A program made the translations under genes and the position numbers. Of a stretch of 64,000 nt of DNA, positions 44,801 through 51,952 are shown piece by piece (position 1 is the first letter of the stretch; each line of letters begins with the position of its first letter). The DNA is from a virus. The notes under the pieces are model-generated. The model saw only the letters and a program-made list of their open reading frames with translations, searched no databases and was not told the origin of the DNA. The stretch lies in IMG/VR virus record IMGVR_UViG_3300028275_000006, positions 1 to 64,000 of that record. One strand, 5' to 3'.

Positions 44801-45870
44801 ACAAGTCTTTCTAAGAGTCCATTTGCAGAAAAGAAATTTTCAGTTAAGTCTTGAGTTTGTTTTCTAAGTTGTGGTAAAAACTTTTCATAGTTATCCATAT
44901 ACTGGATAATCTTTGCACATATTTCTGGACGGTGTGCTTTATATGCTTCGAAACTTTCAGTCCATTCACTAGGATACTTAAAAGTATCATAGCCCATTTC
45001 ACTGTAACTAAGTCTATCTGGCACCATAGGAATAGCATCTACAACAGCGCCTTCATACCAACTAATCCCTAATGTCTCTTGTAAGTTTGCAGAGAACACT
45101 AATTTCGATTCGCCTAACAAGTTATGATATTCATTTTTTGTTAGTTGTTGATCCTGACAGACTACGAACTCGTACTGTGGCAAGTGTTCTTTTAAATCTC
45201 TAAAAATTTCAACTTGCTTCTCGGGTGCGATGCGATGAGGGAAAAGAATTAAATCACGTTTTTTCATCCCTTTATATGGAGTTAATGTATCTTCCATATA
45301 CTCCATTGGCCAACCTGTGCGTACAATTTTTCCTTTATCGATATATGATGCTTTTGCAGTATCGTAATCTATGTTTAAAAGATTATGACAAAACATTTCA
45401 ATATGGAATGTTGTAGCAAAGTAGTTATGATCTATAGCATGAAAGAAACTCTTTTCAGCATTTCTGACCCAAGGAGCATCGCCAATTAGACGACCTAAAA
45501 AGTCCTGTGGATCGTAACTACCGGCATGCCATAGTGCGTGAATAGTTACAGGAATCTGTAACAGTTCACTCATATACTTTAGGTTGATGATACCAGGGTG
45601 CCAAGCATCAGTAAAGATGAAGTGATCATTAGGAGCCACTGATCCGGCGCAAAACAACCTACCCATTTGCTCAACTTGAGCAGACTTGTATATATTGGTG
45701 CCACCAAAATTAAGAAAAGCACCAGGAGTAGTGGCTGAAGGAATATCCGTAGGCCCAGATAAAACTTGAACATCGTGTCCTCTCTTTCTCAGGATAGCCG
45801 GTAGGTGGGTCTTCCACTGCGCTGTATAGCGTGTTTCTACCGGCTCAAGGTCTACTAAGTAGACGGTCAT
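44797..45870 (-). CDS. GT4-like glycosyltransferase
   Basis: 357 residues with the two-domain layout of GT-B glycosyltransferases. The N-terminal domain begins VYLVDLEPVETRYTAQWKTH; the C-terminal domain has LILFPHRIAPEKQVEIFRDL (about 206-225), the usual opening of the donor-binding part, and SANLQETLGISWYEGAVVDA (about 265-284), the E-x7-E region. Possible acceptors are modified DNA bases, phage protein or a host surface glycan; the context with deazaguanine genes makes DNA attractive but unproven. ATGA overlaps join it to both neighbours. Confidence 0.78.
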   Translation of the reverse strand: MTVYLVDLEPVETRYTAQWKTHLPAILRKRGHDVQVLSGPTDIPSATTPGAFLNFGGTNIYKSAQVEQMGRLFCAGSVAPNDHFIFTDAWHPGIINLKYMSELLQIPVTIHALWHAGSYDPQDFLGRLIGDAPWVRNAEKSFFHAIDHNYFATTFHIEMFCHNLLNIDYDTAKASYIDKGKIVRTGWPMEYMEDTLTPYKGMKKRDLILFPHRIAPEKQVEIFRDLKEHLPQYEFVVCQDQQLTKNEYHNLLGESKLVFSANLQETLGISWYEGAVVDAIPMVPDRLSYSEMGYDTFKYPSEWTESFEAYKAHRPEICAKIIQYMDNYEKFLPQLRKQTQDLTENFFSANGLLERLV

Positions 45871-46100
45871 TGGCGACCATTCCTGTAGTTGTTATTGTAC
45901 CCGTTGTTATTACGGGGACGATTTTCAAATCGTCTGTCGTTGTTATAACGACGAGGACGCTTAGACGCCTCGTAAGCCTGCCAAGTTTTACTTTGGCGGT
46001 TATACAAGTCTGCCTCATTGTAAGGCAGAAGGTTGAATCTGCAAAAATCTAGCAGATTGTCAAGATCGTCAAAAATTTGAACGACTTCTTTTTTCATCAT
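45867..46100 (-). CDS. Small protein with Asn/Arg-rich tail
   Basis: 77 residues. N-terminal helix (EVVQIFDDLDNLLDFCRFNL) and a C-terminal low-complexity tail of Arg, Asn and Tyr (about 50-77), suggesting nucleic-acid binding. Found in similar form in T4-like aquatic phages. Function unknown. Confidence 0.58.
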   Translation of the reverse strand: MMKKEVVQIFDDLDNLLDFCRFNLLPYNEADLYNRQSKTWQAYEASKRPRRYNNDRRFENRPRNNNGYNNNYRNGRQ

Positions 46101-46108
46101 TGTTTCCT

Positions 46109-46504
46109 TTAGTATTTGATGAATGAACCATTTTCTCCGTCTTCGGAGACCTCAATCCAAATCTCGCGATTTGGATACTTCTTGCTAATGATGTCATGTA
46201 ATTCGTCAGACATCATTTCACAACTCTTGTAGTCAAGGCTTATAGTGGCACCTTGACCATTATACAACGACTCGAGCCATCGTTTGAATTGGATGAATTC
46301 GATGTCCCTGTCATTGTGTTGCACACTGATCCACACCCTGAAATGAAAGATGTGGCGATGAGGGTGACCCAAAAACGATACGTCATATTCGTCTCCTGTT
46401 GCTAGATTAGGATCTGTTAGTGCCGCAGGATACTTATGGATACCTTCTTTGCGGAAAGTTACCCAGATCATTTTGTTTGGTCTAATGTCTTGTTTGATAA
46501 TCAT
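46109..46504 (-). CDS. queD: QueD/6-pyruvoyl-tetrahydropterin-synthase-like protein
   Basis: 131 residues from MIIKQDIRPNK, which overlaps the preceding stop (ATGA). Order of elements fits the T-fold QueD family: FRKEGIHKYP with His23; HPHRHIFHFRVWISV (His49, His51, in the place of the zinc-binding HGH); DIEFIQFKRWLESLY in the place of the conserved DF..LK helix; SCEMMSDELHDII, then IWIEVSEDGENG with the family's C-terminal Glu. The catalytic Cys in the CxxxHGH motif is missing or moved. QueD makes 6-carboxy-tetrahydropterin from dihydroneopterin triphosphate, between FolE and QueE. Divergent, so the call is moderate. Confidence 0.62.
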   Translation of the reverse strand: MIIKQDIRPNKMIWVTFRKEGIHKYPAALTDPNLATGDEYDVSFLGHPHRHIFHFRVWISVQHNDRDIEFIQFKRWLESLYNGQGATISLDYKSCEMMSDELHDIISKKYPNREIWIEVSEDGENGSFIKY

Positions 46505-47040
46505 GTTGGTGTATCTTGAGTGTACAAATCCCAATGAGTATACTTGTCTTTAGTCATTAGGCTTTGTAAATGATGTGTCCACACACCTGGATTTGTAGCA
46601 CCCCAAGTTCGGTCATCCAGTTTGAGTGTGGCATTGTAGTTGAGTTGATTAATGTAGGGTAACTTGACACTAATCATAGGTACAAACTTGGGATATTCGT
46701 TATAAGCAGACTCTAGTACGCCTTCGATGTGTTCAACACCAAAGTCTAGAGCTACCCAATAGCCTGCTTTTAGACAGCCTATAATAACTTCGTCCCATGC
46801 TTTGTATTCTTCGTGTGAAATACTTTTAGGATTAAAACTTTGACTAGTGCCAAAGTAAATTTGTTTAATGCGTTTGTTTTCGTCTAAGTATGCTTGTGTG
46901 TCACCAGCAATACGTAGTATTTCTTCTAGCGGAGGAGTGCCTACTACAAATAGTGTATACATACCATAGCAAATAGTATGTTCGACTTCGTAGCCTGTAA
47001 AGTAGACAATGTCTTGTCTTTCTTCAGTGTTTAATCCCAT
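46501..47040 (-). CDS. Conserved phage protein of unknown function, next to queD-like gene
   Basis: 179 residues. Contains AYLDENKRIKQIYFGTSQSF, GCLKAGYWVALDFGVEHIEG and the C-terminal HHLQSLMTKDKYTHWDLYTQ, a tail shared by proteins of this kind in T4-like aquatic phages. No known fold assigned; the alternating hydrophobic segments suggest a TIM-barrel-like or other alpha/beta protein. It is translationally coupled to the QueD-like gene (ATGA) and overlaps the dehydrogenase gene by 10 bases. A role in the same pathway is possible but unproven. Confidence 0.6.
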   Translation of the reverse strand: MGLNTEERQDIVYFTGYEVEHTICYGMYTLFVVGTPPLEEILRIAGDTQAYLDENKRIKQIYFGTSQSFNPKSISHEEYKAWDEVIIGCLKAGYWVALDFGVEHIEGVLESAYNEYPKFVPMISVKLPYINQLNYNATLKLDDRTWGATNPGVWTHHLQSLMTKDKYTHWDLYTQDTPT

Positions 47041-47921
47041 TTAATATAACCTCTGCTATAACCATTTGGACGATCCACACCATCCGCAAATGCTTGTTGC
47101 CATTCTGTGTTACGATTATAACCTTTTGTCCAGAAAGAATCAACCTCTAGTTTACCGTTTTCAATCATCCAACGTGCTTCAAACATAGCACCAATAAATT
47201 CTTCTGTTCTTGGACTTGGTTTAACTGTAGTAACAGCCTTCCAAAGTTGTTGTTGTGCTTCTTCTTTACTTACTGCTTTACCAACAGCATCAATGATTAC
47301 TGCATTGTTATTTAGATTAATGTCGGTACCTAGTTGATATTTTCCAGATAAATCTACTATCAAATCGTAACTGTCGGTAGTACCTAACAGTAACGCATCT
47401 CCCCAAAGTTCCTGATTACTAGAACCTAGTACATCTACTTCAAGTTCTGGAAAATGATGTGCCAGGTTATTAAAAACTACCCATGCAAGGAAACCACTAC
47501 CTAGGATTAAGCATTTACCATTTTGTCTACGTTCAAAAAGAGTATACGCTTGTCTAATACAGTTAACACCACAGGCCACTGGTTCTAAAATGTAACGTGG
47601 ATGTAGTTCTAAAACTGTTACAAACTCACCGTCACGACAGTTGTAATAATCTGCGTATGCTGGTTCGCCGCGGGTAGCAACATAATCGCCTACTTTAACA
47701 CCTAATACACTGGCACCGACTTTAGTTACGATTCCTAGACCTTCGTGACCTTGCATGTGTAGTGGTAAAGGTCCAAAGTTGCCCTGCATCATATCTATGT
47801 CACTGCGACATACACCAGTCATAACTGCTTTAACTTCAATTTCAGTTGACGTAGGTTCTGGCTTTGCATATTCTACTTCTTCAAAGTAACCTTGTCCAGT
47901 TGTTTGTAGACAGCGTGTCAT
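47031..47921 (-). CDS. Zinc-type alcohol dehydrogenase-like (MDR) protein
   Basis: 296 residues from MTRCLQTTGQ, whose ATG overlaps the preceding stop. GroES-like catalytic domain with zinc ligand Cys38 (TGVCRSDID), His59-Glu60 (MQGHEGLG) and the Pro-Val-Ala-Cys-Gly-Val turn (113-119); the structural-zinc loop of alcohol dehydrogenases is absent. The NAD(P)-binding domain has GSGFLA at 141-146, a GxGxxA motif. It is shorter than usual MDR enzymes (about 340). Pairs with a Gfo/Idh/MocA oxidoreductase upstream; sugar or polyol oxidation is a guess. Confidence 0.8.
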   Translation of the reverse strand: MTRCLQTTGQGYFEEVEYAKPEPTSTEIEVKAVMTGVCRSDIDMMQGNFGPLPLHMQGHEGLGIVTKVGASVLGVKVGDYVATRGEPAYADYYNCRDGEFVTVLELHPRYILEPVACGVNCIRQAYTLFERRQNGKCLILGSGFLAWVVFNNLAHHFPELEVDVLGSSNQELWGDALLLGTTDSYDLIVDLSGKYQLGTDINLNNNAVIIDAVGKAVSKEEAQQQLWKAVTTVKPSPRTEEFIGAMFEARWMIENGKLEVDSFWTKGYNRNTEWQQAFADGVDRPNGYSRGYIKWD

Positions 47922-48796
47922 AGTTTTTCTATTCTTTCGTGTATCCAAAGGTCAATTTCTAACTGTACTTTCCAGTACTCGTCATTATTTAGGTTTTCTA
48001 CAGCATCTTTAATCATATTTAGGTACGCTTCTTCTGGACACCAGCCTAACTCAAATACATCTTTGGTATTATCTTGATTAATAAATGTAATAGCACTACG
48101 TTCAACAGTCATACTGCGCCAGTTAGCACGGCAGTTCCATTTAGAACCAAATCCAATGTGACACTGGTCGTCTACATCATAAGTTCCATTTGGGTTTACA
48201 GTACCATACTCTGTGCTTTCGATATCTTTTAACAGCCATGATTGTATAGATGATTCGCCGTTAACTTTTTCTATGCGCCAGTCTGGATGTAGTGCAATAT
48301 ACAAACTTAATAAGTGTGGCATTAAGTCCCTACTAACTCCGCCAAATGCTAGTTTGCGTGTAGTAAACCAACTACCTGGGCTAGGAATACAGTTCTTTCT
48401 AATCCATTCGATGTCTACATTCTTTGCTACTTTAGCCTTTTCCTGTAATTCTGCAATATTGTCACGCCACATATTATTTTTAACCATCATAAATCGTGTG
48501 CGTGGAAATCTTTTACATAATTTAGCCCATTCGTTTCTATTAATCAGTCCAGGCTTTTCAATAAAGACAATTTTACTGATAGGAGCCAGTTTAACGGCTA
48601 ATTCTAAATGCGTAAAATTTGGTGTGCAAATATGTACGGTGTCAAAAGACCCGTGAAGTAATATGGCTGGTTCTATACTAGGGAAGTCGGCATTTTTATT
48701 AATGTCTGTATCGACAGTACAAACTTCATAACCTAATTGAGTTAGGACAGATTTATATAACTGTCCTATTCCCATTCCTACAACTAAACTTTTCAT
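47918..48796 (-). CDS. Gfo/Idh/MocA-family oxidoreductase
   Basis: 292 residues. N-terminal Rossmann motif VVGMGIGQLY (Gly7, Gly9, Gly11) and the family signature Glu80-Lys81-Pro82 (KIVFIEKPGL), which holds the catalytic Lys. The C-terminal alpha/beta domain has SWFTTRKLAFGGVSRDLMPH, where His is the usual conserved residue. The enzymes oxidise or reduce sugars and related compounds with NAD(P). ATGA overlaps tie it to the MDR dehydrogenase and to the small secreted protein upstream. Substrate unknown. Confidence 0.82.
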   Translation of the reverse strand: MKSLVVGMGIGQLYKSVLTQLGYEVCTVDTDINKNADFPSIEPAILLHGSFDTVHICTPNFTHLELAVKLAPISKIVFIEKPGLINRNEWAKLCKRFPRTRFMMVKNNMWRDNIAELQEKAKVAKNVDIEWIRKNCIPSPGSWFTTRKLAFGGVSRDLMPHLLSLYIALHPDWRIEKVNGESSIQSWLLKDIESTEYGTVNPNGTYDVDDQCHIGFGSKWNCRANWRSMTVERSAITFINQDNTKDVFELGWCPEEAYLNMIKDAVENLNNDEYWKVQLEIDLWIHERIEKL

Positions 48797-49050
48797 CTAT
48801 ATGTTGGTAGTTCGTTAACACATTTAATAAGAGATCCGGATTGTTTGCCCGCTAATTGATGTAGCGCATAATCCGGAGAGGATACACAGGCTTCGTGCCC
48901 ATTGAATTTATCTGCTAGGGCAATGGTGTTGCCAGTTTCTGCAAATTTAATTACAAGATAGTAGTCGTTTGGACCCACGGCATCTGCCGTTTTATAAAAC
49001 AAACCAAAACTTAATACTGCTAAAACACCAATGCCTAGTAGTTTTTTCAT
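48793..49050 (-). CDS. Small secreted protein with signal peptide
   Basis: 85 residues. Clear signal peptide: Lys-Lys, then GIGVLAVLSFGLFY and a likely cleavage after ADA (about residue 24). The mature part is about 60 residues with two Cys (55 and 77) that could form a disulfide in the periplasm. No recognised domain. It lies between the DpdA-like and Gfo/Idh genes with ATGA overlaps on both sides. It may act in the cell envelope, for example in exclusion of other phages, but this is only a guess. Confidence 0.62.
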   Translation of the reverse strand: MKKLLGIGVLAVLSFGLFYKTADAVGPNDYYLVIKFAETGNTIALADKFNGHEACVSSPDYALHQLAGKQSGSLIKCVNELPTYR

Positions 49051-50594
49051 TTTACGCCTTCTTCGAGTTCGTCAAGTTTAGCAATTTCATCATCGGTAAA
49101 TTCTTCACCGTGCTCTAATTGTACACTCTCTTCCTCTACTTCGTCAAACAGTTTGGCAAATTGTGTACTTGCGTTTACAGTCTTCTTACCTACTGCTCCG
49201 CGAGTTCCAATAATACTTTGCCAAAATTTATTATACTCTTCAACGACTTTGTCTGCTTCTGCACGACTACTAGTAGCAAAAATGGCTTCTACTACATCTT
49301 TAAAGAATAGTCTATCAAACCGTTCTTCTACTAACATAGCAGGAACAATGCCCAAATCGTATTGACGATTGGCTTCTTGTACAGCATTAATGTGCATCCA
49401 AACATTATGGCCCATTAAGATAGCGTAACTAAAACTATCCCACGAAGTTTTACCTTCCTTGCCAATCTTGTTTAGATCCCCGGGCCCGTAAATACAAACA
49501 TCTTTAATTTGAACCCCGTCAATAATTGGACTATTGTCAAAGTTTTTAAAATGTCCGTCCTGTACTACTGCATCGCGGAATAGTCTAGTATCTTTACTAT
49601 ATTTTTTATTATCGATACTAGGTAACATTCTATATACCCACTTAGTTCTGTCTTGTGTTTCTGTTTGAACGTATACTTGTCCGTTTGCAGTTGCTAAGAA
49701 TGGACTAGCACAGTCGAAACTAATTGTAAAGTTAGGATTGTGATACTTGCGTACAGCACGTTGAATGTCTGTTAATAAACAAGCCCACTCTAATTTACTA
49801 GTACCTAAGAAGTGCATCCAGTCTTGTTTGCCCTGTTCAAGTAATCCGTCAAATCGTAATGCTACTAGGCGTTTTAATACCAAGTGTACATCACACATAT
49901 TCTGACCACCCATGGCCCAACCGTTAAATGCACGGTCACCGTAGACAGTAGGATCGCAGTACTTCTTCATTCGGTCATACCAATCGTCTGCATCGGTATG
50001 ATTTTCACCTTGGAGAACGTTTAAGAATTTACAATTACCATTGCGATTGTTTACAAACCAATCGTTGTTAATGTAAGTACCTTGAACTGCTTCTGCGTAT
50101 GTAGTAATGCCTGTGGCTTTTTGTCCAGCAGGGCTACGAGCTACCCAAGCAGGGATATCAAGACACATACCATAGTCCATTAGACTATCCATCCACTTAA
50201 GAACCTGTTCACGTTTCTTTTGTGCTTTAGGACAGTTGGGATTCTTCCAATCGCCTTCCCATACACCTTTACCAATTTGGAAACCACCGGAGTCGCCTAG
50301 TACCCAACTAGTACTGCGATCTCTATTACGAAACATATCTTCGCTGTGATCAACTTTGTTAAGGTCTAGATTAGCATGACCTGCACTATACAAGCAGTGG
50401 TCATAGTAGAACGCACCTTTTTCCGGTTCTAAGTAGTTTAGACTTTCTACTCCGTTTTTAAAACTAGCAGGAACTCTTGCCGGATCAACATAGTTTCCAT
50501 ATCTTTGTTTACCTATAAAGGTACTATAGAAACCGCTAGTTGCCGGCAAAAAGTATGCGTAGTCGTTTTGTGTTGCGGTTAAATTTTTATTCAT
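49047..50594 (-). CDS. dpdA: DpdA-like DNA deazaguanine transglycosylase (TGT family)
   Basis: 515 residues. Motifs of tRNA-guanine transglycosylase occur in the right order: VLGDSGGFQIG (98-108), LDIPAW with Asp146, LNVLQGENH (191-199) for the QGG loop, FNGWAMGGQ (223-231) for the GGL loop, HFLGTSKLEW (261-270) for LMGVG, and ISFDCASP (291-298), where Asp294 corresponds to the nucleophile. The C-terminal CxCxxC zinc site of tRNA enzymes is not seen, and the protein is longer than TGT (about 375). DpdA enzymes exchange guanine for preQ0 or a relative in DNA. FolE, QueE and a QueD-like protein encoded nearby would supply the base. It lies in the sliding-clamp operon, so it should act during replication. 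Confidence 0.8.
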   Translation of the reverse strand: MNKNLTATQNDYAYFLPATSGFYSTFIGKQRYGNYVDPARVPASFKNGVESLNYLEPEKGAFYYDHCLYSAGHANLDLNKVDHSEDMFRNRDRSTSWVLGDSGGFQIGKGVWEGDWKNPNCPKAQKKREQVLKWMDSLMDYGMCLDIPAWVARSPAGQKATGITTYAEAVQGTYINNDWFVNNRNGNCKFLNVLQGENHTDADDWYDRMKKYCDPTVYGDRAFNGWAMGGQNMCDVHLVLKRLVALRFDGLLEQGKQDWMHFLGTSKLEWACLLTDIQRAVRKYHNPNFTISFDCASPFLATANGQVYVQTETQDRTKWVYRMLPSIDNKKYSKDTRLFRDAVVQDGHFKNFDNSPIIDGVQIKDVCIYGPGDLNKIGKEGKTSWDSFSYAILMGHNVWMHINAVQEANRQYDLGIVPAMLVEERFDRLFFKDVVEAIFATSSRAEADKVVEEYNKFWQSIIGTRGAVGKKTVNASTQFAKLFDEVEEESVQLEHGEEFTDDEIAKLDELEEGVK

Positions 50595-50811
50595 TAAGTT
50601 GTATCCAAATTTCGTAGTAAGGGTCGTAAGCCCAGCCTAACGGAGGATCCAACGGATCATAATGCTCTGGATGCGTCAGGGGAGTTACTGAAATTTTATA
50701 ACGCTTATTATAAGCCTCGTATATTTCTTTTCTAACAGACGCATTAGTATAATCGTGAGCCATTGGACCTTCAGTTATTGTTTCGTAACGATTCCAATTA
50801 AATAGTTTCAT
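50587..50811 (-). CDS. Small conserved phage protein
   Basis: 74 residues from MKLFNWNRYETITEG, overlapping the preceding stop (ATGA). The C-terminal part has HPEHYDPLDPPLGWAYDPYY, a Pro/Tyr-rich segment found in small proteins of T4-like aquatic phages. It overlaps the dpdA-like start by eight bases. Function unknown. Confidence 0.58.
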   Translation of the reverse strand: MKLFNWNRYETITEGPMAHDYTNASVRKEIYEAYNKRYKISVTPLTHPEHYDPLDPPLGWAYDPYYEIWIQLNE

Positions 50812-51161
50812 TTTATTAAATGCTGTGCCAATACCATACAACTAATCCAAGTCCATACAGTATTAAACCCTACTAAAGTTGGCAAAAACTTTTTATTACT
50901 GGCCCAAATTAATGCTAGACTAGTAGCCAAAGTCAAAAAGTACAACCACCAAAGGCTAATGCCAAAGATTAATCCTGGCACAATAATCAATGCCTTAGCA
51001 AACCAACTTACAAATTCTACAGTATTATAATTAGTCCAATACTCTTTTGTAAACCACATGCCGTAGCATTCTTTAACTTTTTGCCAACCTGTTCTATGAT
51101 AAACGATAACCAATAAAACTACGGCGGCAATGTTAGCGTATAGTAATTGTTCAATAGTCAT
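50808..51161 (-). CDS. Membrane protein of unknown function
   Basis: 117 residues with about three or four hydrophobic segments: 6-20 (LLYANIAAVVLLVIV), about 50-66 (FVSWFAKALIIVPGLIF), 68-87 (ISLWWLYFLTLATSLALIWA) and about 95-112. Lys-rich loops between them suggest an inner-membrane protein. Encoded two bases after the clamp gene stop. No family recognised. Confidence 0.58.
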   Translation of the reverse strand: MTIEQLLYANIAAVVLLVIVYHRTGWQKVKECYGMWFTKEYWTNYNTVEFVSWFAKALIIVPGLIFGISLWWLYFLTLATSLALIWASNKKFLPTLVGFNTVWTWISCMVLAQHLIK

Positions 51162-51163
51162 GA

Positions 51164-51898
51164 TTATTTGCTCTGTGCTGGCAAGATGTAATCATATACA
51201 GCAACACCGCTGTCAACAGTAATCTGCATAGCACCTGCATCTGCAATCTTCATAGTAATATTACCATCGAGATTTAAAATGCTTTGTACTTGTGCAACAG
51301 GCCATGACCATGTGTGCTTTAACTTGCCGCCAACATCGTGTTGGAATACAAAAGAACCTGCGTGTGTACTTGCATCACCGAAGAAGAATACAAGATTGTT
51401 ATCTTCTGTACGAACTTGGAAAACAGTTTCTTCACTGTGTGCCGCACTTTGTAACTTCAAACGACCAATTGCCGCCATGCTTGGTTCAAACTCAACTTCC
51501 CATGTTGCACCTTTGAACTTAACAGATTTTAGTTTTTCGTTAATAAGTTCTGATGCCATGAAACGATAATCGTTTTGGAAGTCACCTGCTTGGTTTTCAA
51601 AGTGCAAACCTACTGGAACTGTGTTGCCGTTACGTTCCGCAGTAACTACATCGATCTTTGCGTTTTCTTTATACTCTGGATTCTTCAAGTGAAGATTTAA
51701 CTTGTCCAAGTTTGGCATACCAAATGTGCCATCAAACTCTGATACTGGCTTGTGTGCAGTAGCAGTAACAATAACGCTACGATCCTCTGCCATTGATTCG
51801 ATAGTTGTGCTATCTTTAGCACCTGTAATTTTTACCAAAGGCAAAAAGCCTAGGCTATGTGTATGTGCTACGATGTCGGTTAGAATATCTTTAATCAT
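51164..51898 (-). CDS. 45: Sliding clamp (gp45-like)
   Basis: 244 residues, similar in length to T4 gp45 (228). PCNA-like clamp with a typical two-domain repeat; the C-terminus MQITVDSGVAVYDYILPAQS is characteristic of clamps of T4-like aquatic phages. The clamp tethers DNA polymerase and, with gp55, is the mobile enhancer of late transcription. Its gene has a consensus sigma-70 promoter, and AAGGAG before ATG. The polymerase gene lies directly upstream; the long operon downstream carries the DpdA-like and QueD-like genes. Confidence 0.87.
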   Translation of the reverse strand: MIKDILTDIVAHTHSLGFLPLVKITGAKDSTTIESMAEDRSVIVTATAHKPVSEFDGTFGMPNLDKLNLHLKNPEYKENAKIDVVTAERNGNTVPVGLHFENQAGDFQNDYRFMASELINEKLKSVKFKGATWEVEFEPSMAAIGRLKLQSAAHSEETVFQVRTEDNNLVFFFGDASTHAGSFVFQHDVGGKLKHTWSWPVAQVQSILNLDGNITMKIADAGAMQITVDSGVAVYDYILPAQSK

Positions 51899-51919
51899 TT
51901 ATAGTTCTCCTTAATGTTG

Positions 51920-51948
51920 ATTATATTTAGGTTTTTGGTCAAAGTCAA
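51920..51948 (-). promoter_or_regulatory. Sigma-70 promoter of the clamp operon
   Basis: Minus strand: TTGACT (51943-51948), 17 bp spacer, TATAAT (51920-51925), 22 bases before the gp45 start. It overlaps the end of the polymerase gene region. Confidence 0.85.
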
Positions 51949-51952
51949 GTCT

